Positions 28,372 to 37,479 of a stretch of 64,000 bases of DNA are shown piece by piece (the first letter of the stretch is position 1; each line of letters begins with the position of its first letter). Both the position numbers and the translations under genes were made by a program. The DNA is from Paludibacterium sp. B53371 (GTDB taxonomy: Bacteria > Pseudomonadota > Gammaproteobacteria > Burkholderiales > Chromobacteriaceae). The stretch lies in the NCBI RefSeq assembly GCF_018802765.1, contig NZ_CP069163.1, positions 682,001-746,000 of the forward strand, given 5' to 3'. The notes below the pieces were generated by a model. The model was not told the origin of the DNA. It saw only the letters and a list, made by a program, of their open reading frames with translations, and made no database searches.

Positions 28372-29136
28372 ATGCAGCTCTGGATCCGCAACCTTCTCTA
28401 TTGGGTGGTGCTGGCGATCACCACCACCCTGTTTTTCCTGTTCCTGCTCTTGCTGGCACCGCTGCCGCGCCGTCGGCGTCATTTCCTTGGTGTGGCCTGG
28501 ACCAAGGTATTGATGTGGATGCTGGAAAACGTGATCGGCCTGAAGTATCAGGTCATCGGTCGCGAGCATATTCCGGACACGCCCTCGATTATTTGCGCCA
28601 AGCACCAGTCCGGCTGGGAGACGCTGTCGCTGCAGACCATCTTTCCGTACCAGATCTACGTCGCCAAGCGCGAACTGCTGTGGATTCCGATCTTCGGCTG
28701 GGGACTGGCTCTGATGAACGCCATCATGATCAACCGCTCCGATCGTGCCCGCGCCAATCAGCAGATCCTCGAGCAGGGCCGTGAACGACTCTCGCATGGC
28801 TTCTGGATCACCGTGTTTCCGGAAGGGACGCGGGTCAAGCCGGGGGTACGCGGCAAGTACAAGCTGGGAGCCGCACGCATGGCGATCGACCTGCAGATTC
28901 CGCTGGTGCCGGTGGCGCATAATGCCGGCGAATTCTGGCCGCGCAATTCCTTCCTGAAATATCCGGGGATGATTACCCTGGTCATCGGGCCGGCGATTGT
29001 CCCGGCGCCCGGCAAGCATGCCGAAGACCTGATGGCCGAGGCCGCCGACTGGATCGAAGCCCGTCAGCAGGAAATCGGGGGCGTGGGCCCCTGCGCCGGC
29101 CGTGCCAAGCAACATGCCGACACTCGCGCTGCCTGA
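28372..29136 (+). CDS. 1-acyl-sn-glycerol-3-phosphate acyltransferase (PlsC family)
   Basis: A 254-residue membrane-associated acyltransferase of the PlsC family, which acylates lysophosphatidic acid to phosphatidic acid. It has an N-terminal hydrophobic anchor (about 8-30), the first catalytic motif at residues 78-83, which reads HQSGWE (H-x4-E rather than the classical H-x4-D), and motif III FPEGTR at 149-154. Close relatives in betaproteobacteria use the same glutamate, so this is probably active. A polar tail follows. It overlaps the next gene by 23 bases. Neisseria NlaA/NlaB are family relatives, but I do not assign a symbol. Confidence 0.9.
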   Translation: MQLWIRNLLYWVVLAITTTLFFLFLLLLAPLPRRRRHFLGVAWTKVLMWMLENVIGLKYQVIGREHIPDTPSIICAKHQSGWETLSLQTIFPYQIYVAKRELLWIPIFGWGLALMNAIMINRSDRARANQQILEQGRERLSHGFWITVFPEGTRVKPGVRGKYKLGAARMAIDLQIPLVPVAHNAGEFWPRNSFLKYPGMITLVIGPAIVPAPGKHAEDLMAEAADWIEARQQEIGGVGPCAGRAKQHADTRAA

Positions 29137-29800
29137 GGGGATTGACGCCGAGGTTGTGGTGACGCGCCGGGTGCGCAAAACCATCGGGATACGCATTGCG
29201 GACGGTCGCATCGAATTGGCGGCCCATCCGCGCGTCCCCCTGGCGACACTGCAACGGGTTTTGGATGACAAGCGCGACTGGATTCGCGCCCACTGGCAGC
29301 GGCAGCAAGCTGTTCACGTGCGGCGCAGTGCGCCGCCCGGGCAACTGCTGCTGCAGGGGAGGGTGCTCTCGTTGCAGCACGATCCCTGTGGCCCCGCCAC
29401 GGTCAGGCAGGAGGGCGACACGCTGTGGGTCGGTGGCCAGCCGTCGGCGGTGCGCGAGCAGGTAGCGCATTTCCTGTTTTGCCAGGCGGCCGAGCAGTTT
29501 CCGCGCCAGTGGCGCCGACTGGCACCTCTGGCGGCACGCGAGCCAGGTCCCTTGCTGCTGAGCTCTGCACGTACCCGCTGGGGCTCCTGCCATCAGGATG
29601 GGCGGATACGGCTCAACTGGCGCCTGATCCAGGCCCCCGCTGACATTCTGGACTATGTGATTGCCCATGAATTGGCCCATCTGCGCCACATGAATCATTC
29701 ACCGGCCTTCTGGCAGGAAACCGGGCGGCTGTTTCCGGCATGGCGCGAAGCACGCAGCTGGCTGCGCCAGTATGGTGAGCAGTTGTTTGATTTCGGATAA
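29114..29800 (+). CDS. YgjP-like zinc metallopeptidase (DUF45/SprT-like)
   Basis: A 228-residue protein of the YgjP/DUF45 metallopeptidase family. The diagnostic parts are TRWGSC (residues 154-159) and the zinc motif H185-E186-x-x-H189 in [18 protein letters not shown]. The substrate is unknown for the family. The ATG at 29114 is preferred over an in-frame GTG at 29102; neither has a strong ribosome site, and both lie inside the end of the acyltransferase gene, suggesting translational coupling. Confidence 0.88.
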   Translation: MPTLALPEGIDAEVVVTRRVRKTIGIRIADGRIELAAHPRVPLATLQRVLDDKRDWIRAHWQRQQAVHVRRSAPPGQLLLQGRVLSLQHDPCGPATVRQEGDTLWVGGQPSAVREQVAHFLFCQAAEQFPRQWRRLAPLAAREPGPLLLSSARTRWGSCHQDGRIRLNWRLIQAPADILDYVIAHELAHLRHMNHSPAFWQETGRLFPAWREARSWLRQYGEQLFDFG

Positions 29801-29859
29801 ATATGCTGCCCGTGCCGGGTGAAACCGGTGGAAAATTGTCATTGAAAGGAGAATTTCAG

Positions 29860-30249
29860 ATGAGAATGTTGCATACCATGCTGCGCGTGGGGAACCTTGA
29901 GCGCTCTTTGGCTTTCTATCAAGAGGTGCTCGGAATGCGCCTTCTGCGTCGTCAGGATTTTCCGGAGGGAAAATTCACCCTGGCCTTCGTCGGTTACGGT
30001 GACGAAGCCGCGCATACGGTGCTGGAGCTGACCCATAACTGGGATACCAGCAGCTACGAGCTGGGCAATGCCTACGGGCACATTGCCATCGAAGTCGATG
30101 ATGCCGCTGCCGCCTGTGAGGCAGTGCGCGCCAAGGGTGGACGGGTCGTTCGCGAGGCCGGGCCGATGAAGCATGGCACCACGGTGATTGCCTTCGTCGA
30201 AGACCCGGATGGCTACAAGATCGAATTCATCCAGAAGGGCAGCCGTTAA
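29860..30249 (+). CDS. gloA: Lactoylglutathione lyase (glyoxalase I)
   Basis: GloA converts the methylglyoxal-glutathione hemithioacetal to S-lactoylglutathione. The 129-residue protein has all four metal ligands in the positions of the nickel-type E. coli enzyme: H5, E56, H74 and E122. The ATG at 29860 is fixed by an AAAGGAG site 8 bases upstream (29846-29851) and by H5; longer in-frame starts would not be expected. It follows the metallopeptidase by 59 bases on the same strand. Confidence 0.96.
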   Translation: MRMLHTMLRVGNLERSLAFYQEVLGMRLLRRQDFPEGKFTLAFVGYGDEAAHTVLELTHNWDTSSYELGNAYGHIAIEVDDAAAACEAVRAKGGRVVREAGPMKHGTTVIAFVEDPDGYKIEFIQKGSR

Positions 30250-30320
30250 GCCTCCGCACCCGGCCAGGTGCCGGAGACTTCCTGCCTGCCGGACAAACCA
30301 GAAAGTGTAGGGAGTCTACC

Positions 30321-31712
30321 ATGCAACAAAAACTGCTGGCCGGTCTGCTGTTCCTTGTGCCGGTGGCCGCGCAGGCCGCCGGCCTGGATGGGGCAGGACT
30401 GAGCCTGCTGTGGGGTGTGCCGTTCGCCGCCATCCTGCTGTCCATCGCGCTGTTTCCCATCGTGGCAGAGGCGTTCTGGCATCACCATTTCGGCAAGATC
30501 GTCGCCTTCTTCACGGCGGCCTTCCTCTTGCCTTTCCTGTCCTGGTTCGGCATGCCGGCCACGCTGGAACTGGTGGCCCATGCGCTGCTGACCGAGTATT
30601 TCCCCTTCCTGATCTTGCTGCTGACGCTTTATACCCTGTCGGGCGGCATTCTGCTGACCGGCCGCCTGCACGCCACACCGGGGCTCAATACCCGCATTCT
30701 CGGCCTCGGTGCGCTGCTTGCCCCGGTGATGGGGACCACCGGGGCCGCCATGCTGCTGATCCGTCCGCTGCTGCGCGCCAACAAGGGGCGCCAGCACAAG
30801 GTGCATGTGGTGGTGTTCTTCATTTTCCTGGTGGCCAATATCGGCGGTGGCCTGACGCCGCTGGGCGATCCGCCGCTGTTTCTGGGTTTCCTCAACGGCG
30901 TGACCTTCCGCTGGACTTTCTGGCACATGCTGGCGCCGGTGCTGCTGGCCGTTGCCGTCCTGTTGCTGGTGTTCTACTGCCTCGACCGCTACTACTTCAG
31001 CAAGGAAAAGCCACAGGCTCCCCATGCGCCGGATGCGCCACTGCGGCTCTCCGGCCGCCTGAATCTGCTGCTGCTGATGCTGGCGATCGCCGCGGTGCTG
31101 ATGTCCGGGGTGTGGAAGCCTCATGTCGAGCTGACGCTGTCGGGGGTGCATCTGCAACTGCAGGATCTGGTGCGTGACGGCTTGCTGCTGGTACTGACGG
31201 CGCTGTCGCTCTGGCTGACGCCGCGCTCGGTGCGTGCCGGCAACGAGTTCAACTGGCATCCGATCGCCGAGGTCGCCAAGCTGTTCATCGGCATTTTCAT
31301 CACCATCGCGCCGGTGATTGCCATGCTGCGTGCCGGCGAGGCCGGTCCGCTGGCCAGTCTGGCGCGTCTGGTGACCGACCCGTCCGGACAACCGCTTGAT
31401 CCGGCCTACTTCTGGGTGACCGGCCTGCTGTCCAGCTTCCTGGATAATGCCCCGACCTATCTGGTGTTCTTCAACATGGCTTCCGGTGATGCGCACACCA
31501 TGATGGGCAGTCTGTCCTCGACTTTGCAGGCCATTTCCATGGGGGCCGTGTTCATGGGGGCCATGACCTACATCGGTAACGCGCCCAACTTCATGGTCAA
31601 GAGCATCGCCACGCATCACCACGTCAAGATGCCGAGTTTCTTCGGCTATCTCGGCTGGTCATGCGTTTTCCTGCTGCCCCTGTTTGTGTTGCTGTCGCTG
31701 GTCTTTTTCTGA
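30321..31712 (+). CDS. Sodium:proton antiporter (NhaD / CitM-like, ion-transporter superfamily)
   Basis: A polytopic inner-membrane protein of 463 residues with about twelve hydrophobic segments. It starts with a signal-like helix (MQQKLLAGLLFLVPVAAQAA) that may be cleaved. Conserved elements typical of the ArsB/NhaD/CitMHS-2 group are MGTTGAAMLLIRPLLRAN, NIGGGLTPLGDPPLFLGFL and the repeat-related LSSFLDNAPTYLVFFN with MTYIGNAPNFMVKSIA. These pairs of discontinuous-helix motifs indicate an inverted-repeat ion transporter, annotated in relatives as a sodium:proton antiporter. GGGAG at 30311-30315 precedes the ATG. Confidence 0.85.
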   Translation: MQQKLLAGLLFLVPVAAQAAGLDGAGLSLLWGVPFAAILLSIALFPIVAEAFWHHHFGKIVAFFTAAFLLPFLSWFGMPATLELVAHALLTEYFPFLILLLTLYTLSGGILLTGRLHATPGLNTRILGLGALLAPVMGTTGAAMLLIRPLLRANKGRQHKVHVVVFFIFLVANIGGGLTPLGDPPLFLGFLNGVTFRWTFWHMLAPVLLAVAVLLLVFYCLDRYYFSKEKPQAPHAPDAPLRLSGRLNLLLLMLAIAAVLMSGVWKPHVELTLSGVHLQLQDLVRDGLLLVLTALSLWLTPRSVRAGNEFNWHPIAEVAKLFIGIFITIAPVIAMLRAGEAGPLASLARLVTDPSGQPLDPAYFWVTGLLSSFLDNAPTYLVFFNMASGDAHTMMGSLSSTLQAISMGAVFMGAMTYIGNAPNFMVKSIATHHHVKMPSFFGYLGWSCVFLLPLFVLLSLVFF

Positions 31713-31827
31713 TTCCGGGTGGAGCGTGTTCGCCGTTGTTCATGACGGCAGACACGCCCCGCAACCCTTGAGAGCCCCGCCATTCGCGCGTAAGCTACCG
31801 GCTTTGATTTCTTTAGTAGTTCATCTT

Positions 31828-33213
31828 ATGCATATTCACATTCTCGGTATCTGTGGCACCTTCATGGGGGGGGTGGCTGCCCTGGCGCGCGAGGCCGGTC
31901 ACAAGGTCACTGGTTGCGATGCCAACGTCTATCCGCCGATGAGCACGCAGCTGGAAGCCATGGGCATCGATCTGATCCAGGGCTTTGGTGCCGAGCAGGC
32001 GGATATCGGGGCCGACATATTCGTGGTGGGCAATGTGGTCACCCGTGGCAAGCCGCTGATGGAGGAGATCCTCAACCGCGGTCTGCCGTATTGCTCCGGG
32101 CCGCAGTGGCTGGCCGAGAATGTATTGCACGAGCGCTGGGTCCTGGCGGTAGCCGGCACCCATGGCAAGACCACCACCAGCTCGATGCTGGCCTGGATTC
32201 TGGAAGAGGCGGGCCTGGCCCCGGGCTTCCTGATTGGCGGCATTCCGCAGAACTTCGGCGTGTCGGCGCGCCTGCCCGGTCATCCTGTGCAGGATCCGGA
32301 CAGTCTGAGCCCCTTCTTCGTCATCGAGGCCGATGAGTACGATACCGCCTTCTTCGACAAGCGCTCCAAGTTCGTCCACTACCGTCCGCGCACCGCCATC
32401 CTCAACAACCTCGAGTACGACCACGCCGACATCTTTGCCGATCTGGCGGCCATCGAGACCCAGTTCCATCATCTGGTGCGTACCATTCCGGGACAGGGGC
32501 GCATTGTGGTCAATGGTCGGGAGGACAGCCTGCAGCGCGTGCTGGATCGTGGCTGCTGGACGCCGGTCGAGTGGTTCGGCAAGGCGGCATCGGGCTGGCA
32601 GATCGACGCCGCCGATGACAACGGTCATTTCGATGTCTTGCTGGACGGTGAGAAGCAGGGGCGGGTCTGCTGGACGCTGCTGGGCGAGCATAACCAGCTC
32701 AATGCCCTGGCGGCCATGGCCGCAGCACGCCATGTCGGTGTTGCCGTACCGGTGGCCATCGAGGCGCTGACGCGCTTCCAGAACGTCAAGCGTCGTATGG
32801 AGATCCGCGGTGTGGCCCGGGAGGTGACGGTTTACGATGACTTTGCGCATCATCCGACCGCCATTGCCACCACGCTGGAAGGGCTGCGGCGCAAGGTCGG
32901 CAAGGCGCGCATCCTGGCCGTACTCGAACCGCGCTCCAATACCATGAAACTGGGCACGATGAAGGCCCAGCTGCCGGGGGCGCTGACTGATGCCGATCTG
33001 GTGTTCTGCTCTGCGGTGAATCTGGGCTGGGATCCGGCCGAGGCCCTGGCTCCGCTGGGGGCGCGTGCCTGCACCTATGATGATTTCCAGCAATTGCTGG
33101 CCGCGGTGCTGAACGAAGCCCGTCCGGGTGATCACGTGCTGGTGATGAGCAACGGTGGCTTCAATGGCATTCATCAGAAGTTGCTGGATGGACTGAACGC
33201 CCGCGCCGACTGA
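31828..33213 (+). CDS. mpl: UDP-N-acetylmuramate:L-alanyl-gamma-D-glutamyl-meso-diaminopimelate ligase
   Basis: Mpl attaches recycled murein tripeptide directly to UDP-MurNAc in peptidoglycan recycling. It is a Mur-ligase family protein of 461 residues: N-terminal Rossmann domain (HIHILGICGTFMGGVAALA), the ATP-binding loop GTHGKTTTSSMLAW, the EADEYDTAFFDKRSKF region that distinguishes Mpl from MurC, and the C-terminal domain with YDDFAHHPTAI. The ATG at 31828 matches the family start MHIHILGICGTFMGG. It ends at a very strong bidirectional terminator. Confidence 0.96.
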   Translation: MHIHILGICGTFMGGVAALAREAGHKVTGCDANVYPPMSTQLEAMGIDLIQGFGAEQADIGADIFVVGNVVTRGKPLMEEILNRGLPYCSGPQWLAENVLHERWVLAVAGTHGKTTTSSMLAWILEEAGLAPGFLIGGIPQNFGVSARLPGHPVQDPDSLSPFFVIEADEYDTAFFDKRSKFVHYRPRTAILNNLEYDHADIFADLAAIETQFHHLVRTIPGQGRIVVNGREDSLQRVLDRGCWTPVEWFGKAASGWQIDAADDNGHFDVLLDGEKQGRVCWTLLGEHNQLNALAAMAAARHVGVAVPVAIEALTRFQNVKRRMEIRGVAREVTVYDDFAHHPTAIATTLEGLRRKVGKARILAVLEPRSNTMKLGTMKAQLPGALTDADLVFCSAVNLGWDPAEALAPLGARACTYDDFQQLLAAVLNEARPGDHVLVMSNGGFNGIHQKLLDGLNARAD

Positions 33214-33222
33214 TGTTTGTCA

Positions 33223-33264
33223 GCAAAACGCCCGTTGCTGCCTGTGCAGCAACGGGCGTTTTGC
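33223..33264. terminator. Bidirectional terminator between mpl and the permease gene
   Basis: A perfect 19-bp inverted repeat (33223-33241 and 33246-33264) with a CTGT loop and internal AAAA/TTTT ends serves both convergent genes. It is the longest perfect stem in the window. Confidence 0.85.
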
Positions 33265-33279
33265 ATTTCCTCCCGGCGT

Positions 33280-34536
33280 TTACAGTCGCGTGCCCAGCCA
33301 GTAGCTCACCATCACCAGCAGTCCCGCCAGCAGTACCAGCACGCTGGCGCGTTCGCGGTAGATCGCCAGTCTCGGTACCCGGCGGAACACGTACACCGGC
33401 ATCACATAGCACACCAGGGCAATGATCGGTGCCGCGATCATACCAATCAGGGTCAGGATCGACGGGTCGCTCAGGGCAAATGCCCACAGCGGCAGCGCCA
33501 CCAGCAAGGTGGTAATCCACTCCAGCGGGTGGTGCCCTTCCGGATGATGTTGGTGTCGTTTCCATTGCCCCATCAGGCCGATCAGTCCGCTGCGCGCGCC
33601 GAGAAAGGCGGCGAAGTACGAGTGCAGGATGGTGGCAAAAGCCAAAAGCGGCAGGGCAAACTGTAACAGGTGCGGTTTGACATGCAGCGACATCAGGGTC
33701 AGCGCGTCGATATTGTGTTGCAGGGCATAGCTCAGATCTTGCGGCTGGATCGCCATGACGCAGGAGAAGGCGAAGAACAGGACGAAGACCAGCAGCATCA
33801 GGCTGCTCCAGTAGACGGCGCGATCGCTGCGCCGCATGGCAACGCGGGCGTCCGGGTAGTGCCGGCGATAGGAAGCGGCCAGCATGGCGCAGACGGCGGA
33901 AAAGTCCATGCTGAAAAACAGGACGGGCACGATCAGCAACAAATGCTTGCCCAGCGACCAGGCATCCGGCATGGCGGTCAGCATACTGCTGTGCCAGCCG
34001 GGGATCAGATAGATCGACAGGAACAGCAGGGCGGCAATCAGCGGGAAAGCGATGGTCGAGGTGATGCGCAGGATGGCCTGTTCGCCCGCCGTGAGCATCA
34101 CCGCCGACAGGCCAAGGGCGATCAGCAGGCAGAGAATCGGGCGTGGAATGGCCTCCAGCCCCAGCTGGAATTCGATATAGGTGGCGGCGATATTGATCAT
34201 GCCGGTGGCAAAGGCCACCACCAGTGCCAGATAGAAGGCCAGGTACAGCAGGCTGACCGCCAGGCCGGCCGCCGGGCCGAGGTCCTCCTCCACGACCTGT
34301 GGCAGCTCGCAGGGCTGCTTGTGGGTGACCACCAGATGGGTCAGGGTGCGGTGCGACAGCCAGACCACCGGAAAACTCACGCAGGCCAGGATCAGGATCG
34401 GCCAAATGCCGCCCAGTCCGGCCTGGACGGGCAAATAAAGAATGCCGGCACCGACGGCGGTACCAAACAGGGTCAGCACCCACTCGACATCGTGTTGGGT
34501 CGTGCCGGCGTGTATTCCTGGTTGTTGATTCATCAT
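33280..34536 (-). CDS. HAAAP-family amino acid permease (serine/threonine-type)
   Basis: An 11-12 helix inner-membrane transporter of 418 residues in the hydroxy/aromatic amino acid permease family, whose E. coli members include SdaC and TdcC (serine and threonine uptake). The N-terminal TLFGTAVGAGILYLPVQAGLGG motif is diagnostic. The central VLFFSMDFSAVCAMLAASYRR segment and the late FATILHSYFAAFLGAR segment are also typical. It lies 59 bases downstream of pflB on the same strand, with a stem-loop between. The pairing recalls the E. coli tdc operon, where TdcC sits beside the PFL-like TdcE, but no tdcB or tdcD is present here. Confidence 0.87.
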   Translation of the reverse strand: MMNQQPGIHAGTTQHDVEWVLTLFGTAVGAGILYLPVQAGLGGIWPILILACVSFPVVWLSHRTLTHLVVTHKQPCELPQVVEEDLGPAAGLAVSLLYLAFYLALVVAFATGMINIAATYIEFQLGLEAIPRPILCLLIALGLSAVMLTAGEQAILRITSTIAFPLIAALLFLSIYLIPGWHSSMLTAMPDAWSLGKHLLLIVPVLFFSMDFSAVCAMLAASYRRHYPDARVAMRRSDRAVYWSSLMLLVFVLFFAFSCVMAIQPQDLSYALQHNIDALTLMSLHVKPHLLQFALPLLAFATILHSYFAAFLGARSGLIGLMGQWKRHQHHPEGHHPLEWITTLLVALPLWAFALSDPSILTLIGMIAAPIIALVCYVMPVYVFRRVPRLAIYRERASVLVLLAGLLVMVSYWLGTRL

Positions 34537-34557
34537 GCTTTCTGTTTGTCAGGATCG

Positions 34558-34589
34558 AGGCTTCCCACCCCGGCCGGGGCAGGAAGCCT
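34558..34589 (-). other. Long stem-loop between pflB and the permease gene
   Basis: A 14-bp stem (34558-34571 with 34576-34589, two G-U pairs, GGCC loop) occupies most of the 59-base intercistronic gap. No T tract follows on either strand, so it is more likely an mRNA stability or differential-expression element than a terminator. Confidence 0.5.
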
Positions 34590-34595
34590 GACATT

Positions 34596-36851
34596 TTACA
34601 TGGCCGAATGGAATGTCCGGTTGATTACATCCAACTGCTGCTCGCGCGACAGCTTGACGAAATTCACCGCATAGCCAGAAACGCGGATGGTCAATTGCGG
34701 ATACTTTTCCGGATGCGCCATGGCATCTTCCAGCTGGGCACGGTCCAGGACGTTCACATTGACGTGGAAGCCCCCGGCGCAGCAGTAGCCATCCAGGCAG
34801 GCGGAGAGGTTGGCGATCCGTTCTCCCAGTGTATGCCCCAGGGCATCCGGCGTCGCCGACGCGGTCCAGCTGATGCCGTCCTGGGCATCGTCATAAGGCA
34901 GCTTGGCCACCGAAGCGCCGGCGGCGACAAAGCCAAGATGGTCTCGTCCGTTCATCGGGTTGGCACCGGGCGCAAACGGCTCGCCGGCGCGACGGCCATC
35001 CGGCGTATTGCCGGTTTTCTTGCCGTAGACCACATTCGAGGTGATGGTCAGCACCGACTGGGTGGGCATGGCATTGCGGTACGTCTTCTGGCGCCGCACT
35101 TTGTCCATGAAGCGCTTGACCAGATCCACAGCGAGCTGGTCAACCCGGTCATCGTTGTTGCCGAAGGCCGGGTAGCTGCCCTCGACACGGAAATCGACCG
35201 CCAGTCCCTGCTCATTGCGGATGACATGGACTTTGGCGTGCTTGATGGCCGACAGAGAGTCGGCGGCCACCGATAACCCGGCGATGCCGCAGGCCATGGT
35301 ACGCAGGATGTCGCGGTCGTGCAGCGCCATCTCGATACGCTCGTAAGCGTACTTGTCATGCATGTAGTGAATGCAGTTGAGTGCCTTGACATAGGTGCGG
35401 GCCAGCCAGTCCAGCAGCAGGTCGTACTTGATCATGACCTCGTTGAAATCCAGGACGTCACCCTCAATGGCCTGGAAGCCGCGGGCAACGCGGGCACCGG
35501 ATTTTTCGTCCACGCCGCCGTTGATGGCATACAACAGCGCCTTGGCCAGATTGGCACGGGCGCCGAAGAACTGCATTTGCTTGCCGATGCGCATGGCCGA
35601 CACGCAGCAGGCAATGCCGTAATCGTCGCCCCAGTTCGGGCGCATGACATCATCGCTCTCGTACTGGATCGAGCTGGTCTCGATGGAGACTTTGGCACAA
35701 AACGACTTGAAGCCCTGCGGCAACTGTTCCGACCACAGTACGGTGAGGTTGGGCTCCGGTGCCGGGCCGAGGTTGTTCAGCGTGTGCAGGAAGCGGAAGC
35801 TGGACTTGGTGACCAGCGTGCGGCCATCCAGCGCCATGCCGCCGATACTTTCGGTGACCCAGGTCGGATCACCGGAAAACAGTTCGTTGTACTCCGGGGT
35901 GCGCAGGAAGCGCACGATGCGCAGCTTGATCACCAGGTCATCGATGAGTTCCTGGGCGCGCTCTTCGCTGATCAGGCCGGCCTTCAGGTCGCGCTCGAGA
36001 TAAATGTCGAGGAAGGTGGAGACCCGTCCCAGTGACATTGCCGCACCATTTTGCTCCTTGATTGCCGCCAGATAGCCGAAATACACCCATTGCACGGCCT
36101 CCTGCGCTGTGGCGGCGGGACGTCCGATGTCAAAGCCGTAAGTCGCGGCCATCTGCTTGAGCTCCTGCAGGGCACGGAACTGCTCTGACAGCTCTTCCCG
36201 CAGCCGGATCACGTCTTCGGTAAAGTCCTGATCGTCCAGCTCGTCATACAGCGTCTGGCGTTCGGCCGCCAGACGGTCGACGCCGTACAGCGCCACCCGG
36301 CGGTAGTCGCCGATGATGCGCCCGCGTCCGTAGGCATCCGGCAGCCCGGTGATGATGCCCGATTTGCGCGCGGCACGGATTTCCGCGCTGTAGGCATCGA
36401 AAGTGCCCTGATTGTGGTCTTTGCGGTAGCGGCTGAAGACCTCCTTGAGTACCGGGTCGAGCTGGTAGCCATAGGCCTCCAGGCCGGTTTCCACCATGCG
36501 GATGCCGGAGAAGGGCATGATGGCGCGCTTGAGCGGCTTGTCGGTCTGCAGGCCGACAATCAGCTCCTGATCCTTGAGAATGTAACCCGGACCGTGTGCG
36601 GTGATGCTGGCACCGATATCGGTACTGACGTCGAGAATGCCTTTTTCGCGCTCCTCGCGCAGCAGGGGCGTCAGGGCATCCCAGATGGCGCGGGTTCGCG
36701 GTGTGGCCGTGGTCAGGAATTGATCGTCGCCCAGATAGGGCGTGACATTTTGCAGGATGAAGTCGCGCACATCGACGGCTTGCTGCCAGTGACCTTGTTG
36801 AAAGCCGACCCACGGGTCAGGGGAGGGCGCTGCTCGTTCCGGTGCATTCAT
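34596..36851 (-). CDS. pflB: Pyruvate formate-lyase (glycyl radical enzyme)
   Basis: PFL converts pyruvate and CoA to formate and acetyl-CoA under anoxic conditions. The 751-residue protein is close to the usual 760. The catalytic cysteine pair is C415-C416 ([10 protein letters not shown]) and the radical-bearing glycine is G726 ([11 protein letters not shown]), near the C-terminus. The ATG at 36851 has a GGAGG site and gives the normal N-terminus; a much longer open frame upstream runs through the PilZ-like gene and is an artefact. No activating-enzyme gene (pflA) is in the window. A TdcE-like role (2-ketobutyrate) is possible because of the adjacent Ser/Thr-type permease. Confidence 0.95.
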   Translation of the reverse strand: MNAPERAAPSPDPWVGFQQGHWQQAVDVRDFILQNVTPYLGDDQFLTTATPRTRAIWDALTPLLREEREKGILDVSTDIGASITAHGPGYILKDQELIVGLQTDKPLKRAIMPFSGIRMVETGLEAYGYQLDPVLKEVFSRYRKDHNQGTFDAYSAEIRAARKSGIITGLPDAYGRGRIIGDYRRVALYGVDRLAAERQTLYDELDDQDFTEDVIRLREELSEQFRALQELKQMAATYGFDIGRPAATAQEAVQWVYFGYLAAIKEQNGAAMSLGRVSTFLDIYLERDLKAGLISEERAQELIDDLVIKLRIVRFLRTPEYNELFSGDPTWVTESIGGMALDGRTLVTKSSFRFLHTLNNLGPAPEPNLTVLWSEQLPQGFKSFCAKVSIETSSIQYESDDVMRPNWGDDYGIACCVSAMRIGKQMQFFGARANLAKALLYAINGGVDEKSGARVARGFQAIEGDVLDFNEVMIKYDLLLDWLARTYVKALNCIHYMHDKYAYERIEMALHDRDILRTMACGIAGLSVAADSLSAIKHAKVHVIRNEQGLAVDFRVEGSYPAFGNNDDRVDQLAVDLVKRFMDKVRRQKTYRNAMPTQSVLTITSNVVYGKKTGNTPDGRRAGEPFAPGANPMNGRDHLGFVAAGASVAKLPYDDAQDGISWTASATPDALGHTLGERIANLSACLDGYCCAGGFHVNVNVLDRAQLEDAMAHPEKYPQLTIRVSGYAVNFVKLSREQQLDVINRTFHSAM

Positions 36852-36897
36852 GGTGAACCTCCAAGCTAGTCGGACAATGGGCTGCGGGCCAGCCTTC

Positions 36898-37410
36898 TCA
36901 GCGGTCAAGGATGGCGCGGCGATGACGCCGGAACACCCACTTCTCCCACAGTTGCAACGTGTATTCGTTAAAAGCCGGCTGAATGTCGACGGTAATCTGG
37001 TGACCGCCTGCCACCGGCACACTGGCCGTCACCGATGCGGCCAGATACAGCACCAGGGCCGAATCGGCATGCGGGAACATTTCGATGCGCAGCGCCTCGC
37101 CCAGCGTATAGGGATGCAGCGACAGCCAGCCGATGGCATCCAGTCCGACCCGACAGGGGGTCAGGGGCGGACGCTCCGGGTAGCGCGACAGCAGGCTGAC
37201 CTCGAGCGCCAGATCCAGCTTGGCCTCCAGCCGTTGCAGCAAGGGGTCGATGTTCTCATTGCTGTCGACCGGGGCGGCCAGCACTTTCAGCGCCAGCCGG
37301 GTTTCACGGACCTGCTGCGGCGAGCAGGCACCATGCTGCAGCGGGGCGACGGCAAAGGGCAACTCGTCGTCAAAGCTGGCAGTGGCCAGCATGGGCAATG
37401 GTGACATCAT
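36898..37410 (-). CDS. Atypical PilZ-like domain protein
   Basis: A 170-residue protein resembling the tetrameric, non-canonical PilZ domain family: a helix with [17 protein letters not shown], then a beta-barrel-like part ([27 protein letters not shown]) and a basic C-terminal helix [15 protein letters not shown]. The canonical c-di-GMP motifs RxxxR and D/NxSxxG are not intact (GLDAIG replaces the second), so it probably does not bind c-di-GMP directly and may act by oligomerisation. The ATG at 37410 (or 37407) follows GAGG. It lies 46 bases upstream of pflB and on the same strand, so the two may be co-transcribed, which is an unexpected pairing. Confidence 0.65.
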   Translation of the reverse strand: MMSPLPMLATASFDDELPFAVAPLQHGACSPQQVRETRLALKVLAAPVDSNENIDPLLQRLEAKLDLALEVSLLSRYPERPPLTPCRVGLDAIGWLSLHPYTLGEALRIEMFPHADSALVLYLAASVTASVPVAGGHQITVDIQPAFNEYTLQLWEKWVFRRHRRAILDR

Positions 37411-37424
37411 GGACCTCAAACCCG

Positions 37425-37440
37425 TTCAACCTCTATTGAA
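37425..37440. promoter_or_regulatory. Inverted repeat upstream of the PilZ-like gene
   Basis: TTCAA-N6-TTGAA (37425-37440) lies 15 bases before the PilZ-like start. It is not an FNR box (TTGAT-N4-ATCAA), but could be an operator for this gene and pflB. Confidence 0.25.
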
Positions 37441-37479
37441 GCACAAGCGTGCCGACTTGGCGGCACAAAGACCCCGAAC

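Noticed and set aside
34596-37022. Extended pflB start far upstream at 37022
   Set aside because: The extra 57 codons overlap the PilZ-like gene and lack family similarity; ATG 36851 has a GGAGG site and the normal N-terminus.
37425-37440. FNR box controlling the PilZ-pflB genes
   Set aside because: The repeat TTCAA-N6-TTGAA does not match TTGAT-N4-ATCAA; retained only as a low-confidence inverted repeat.
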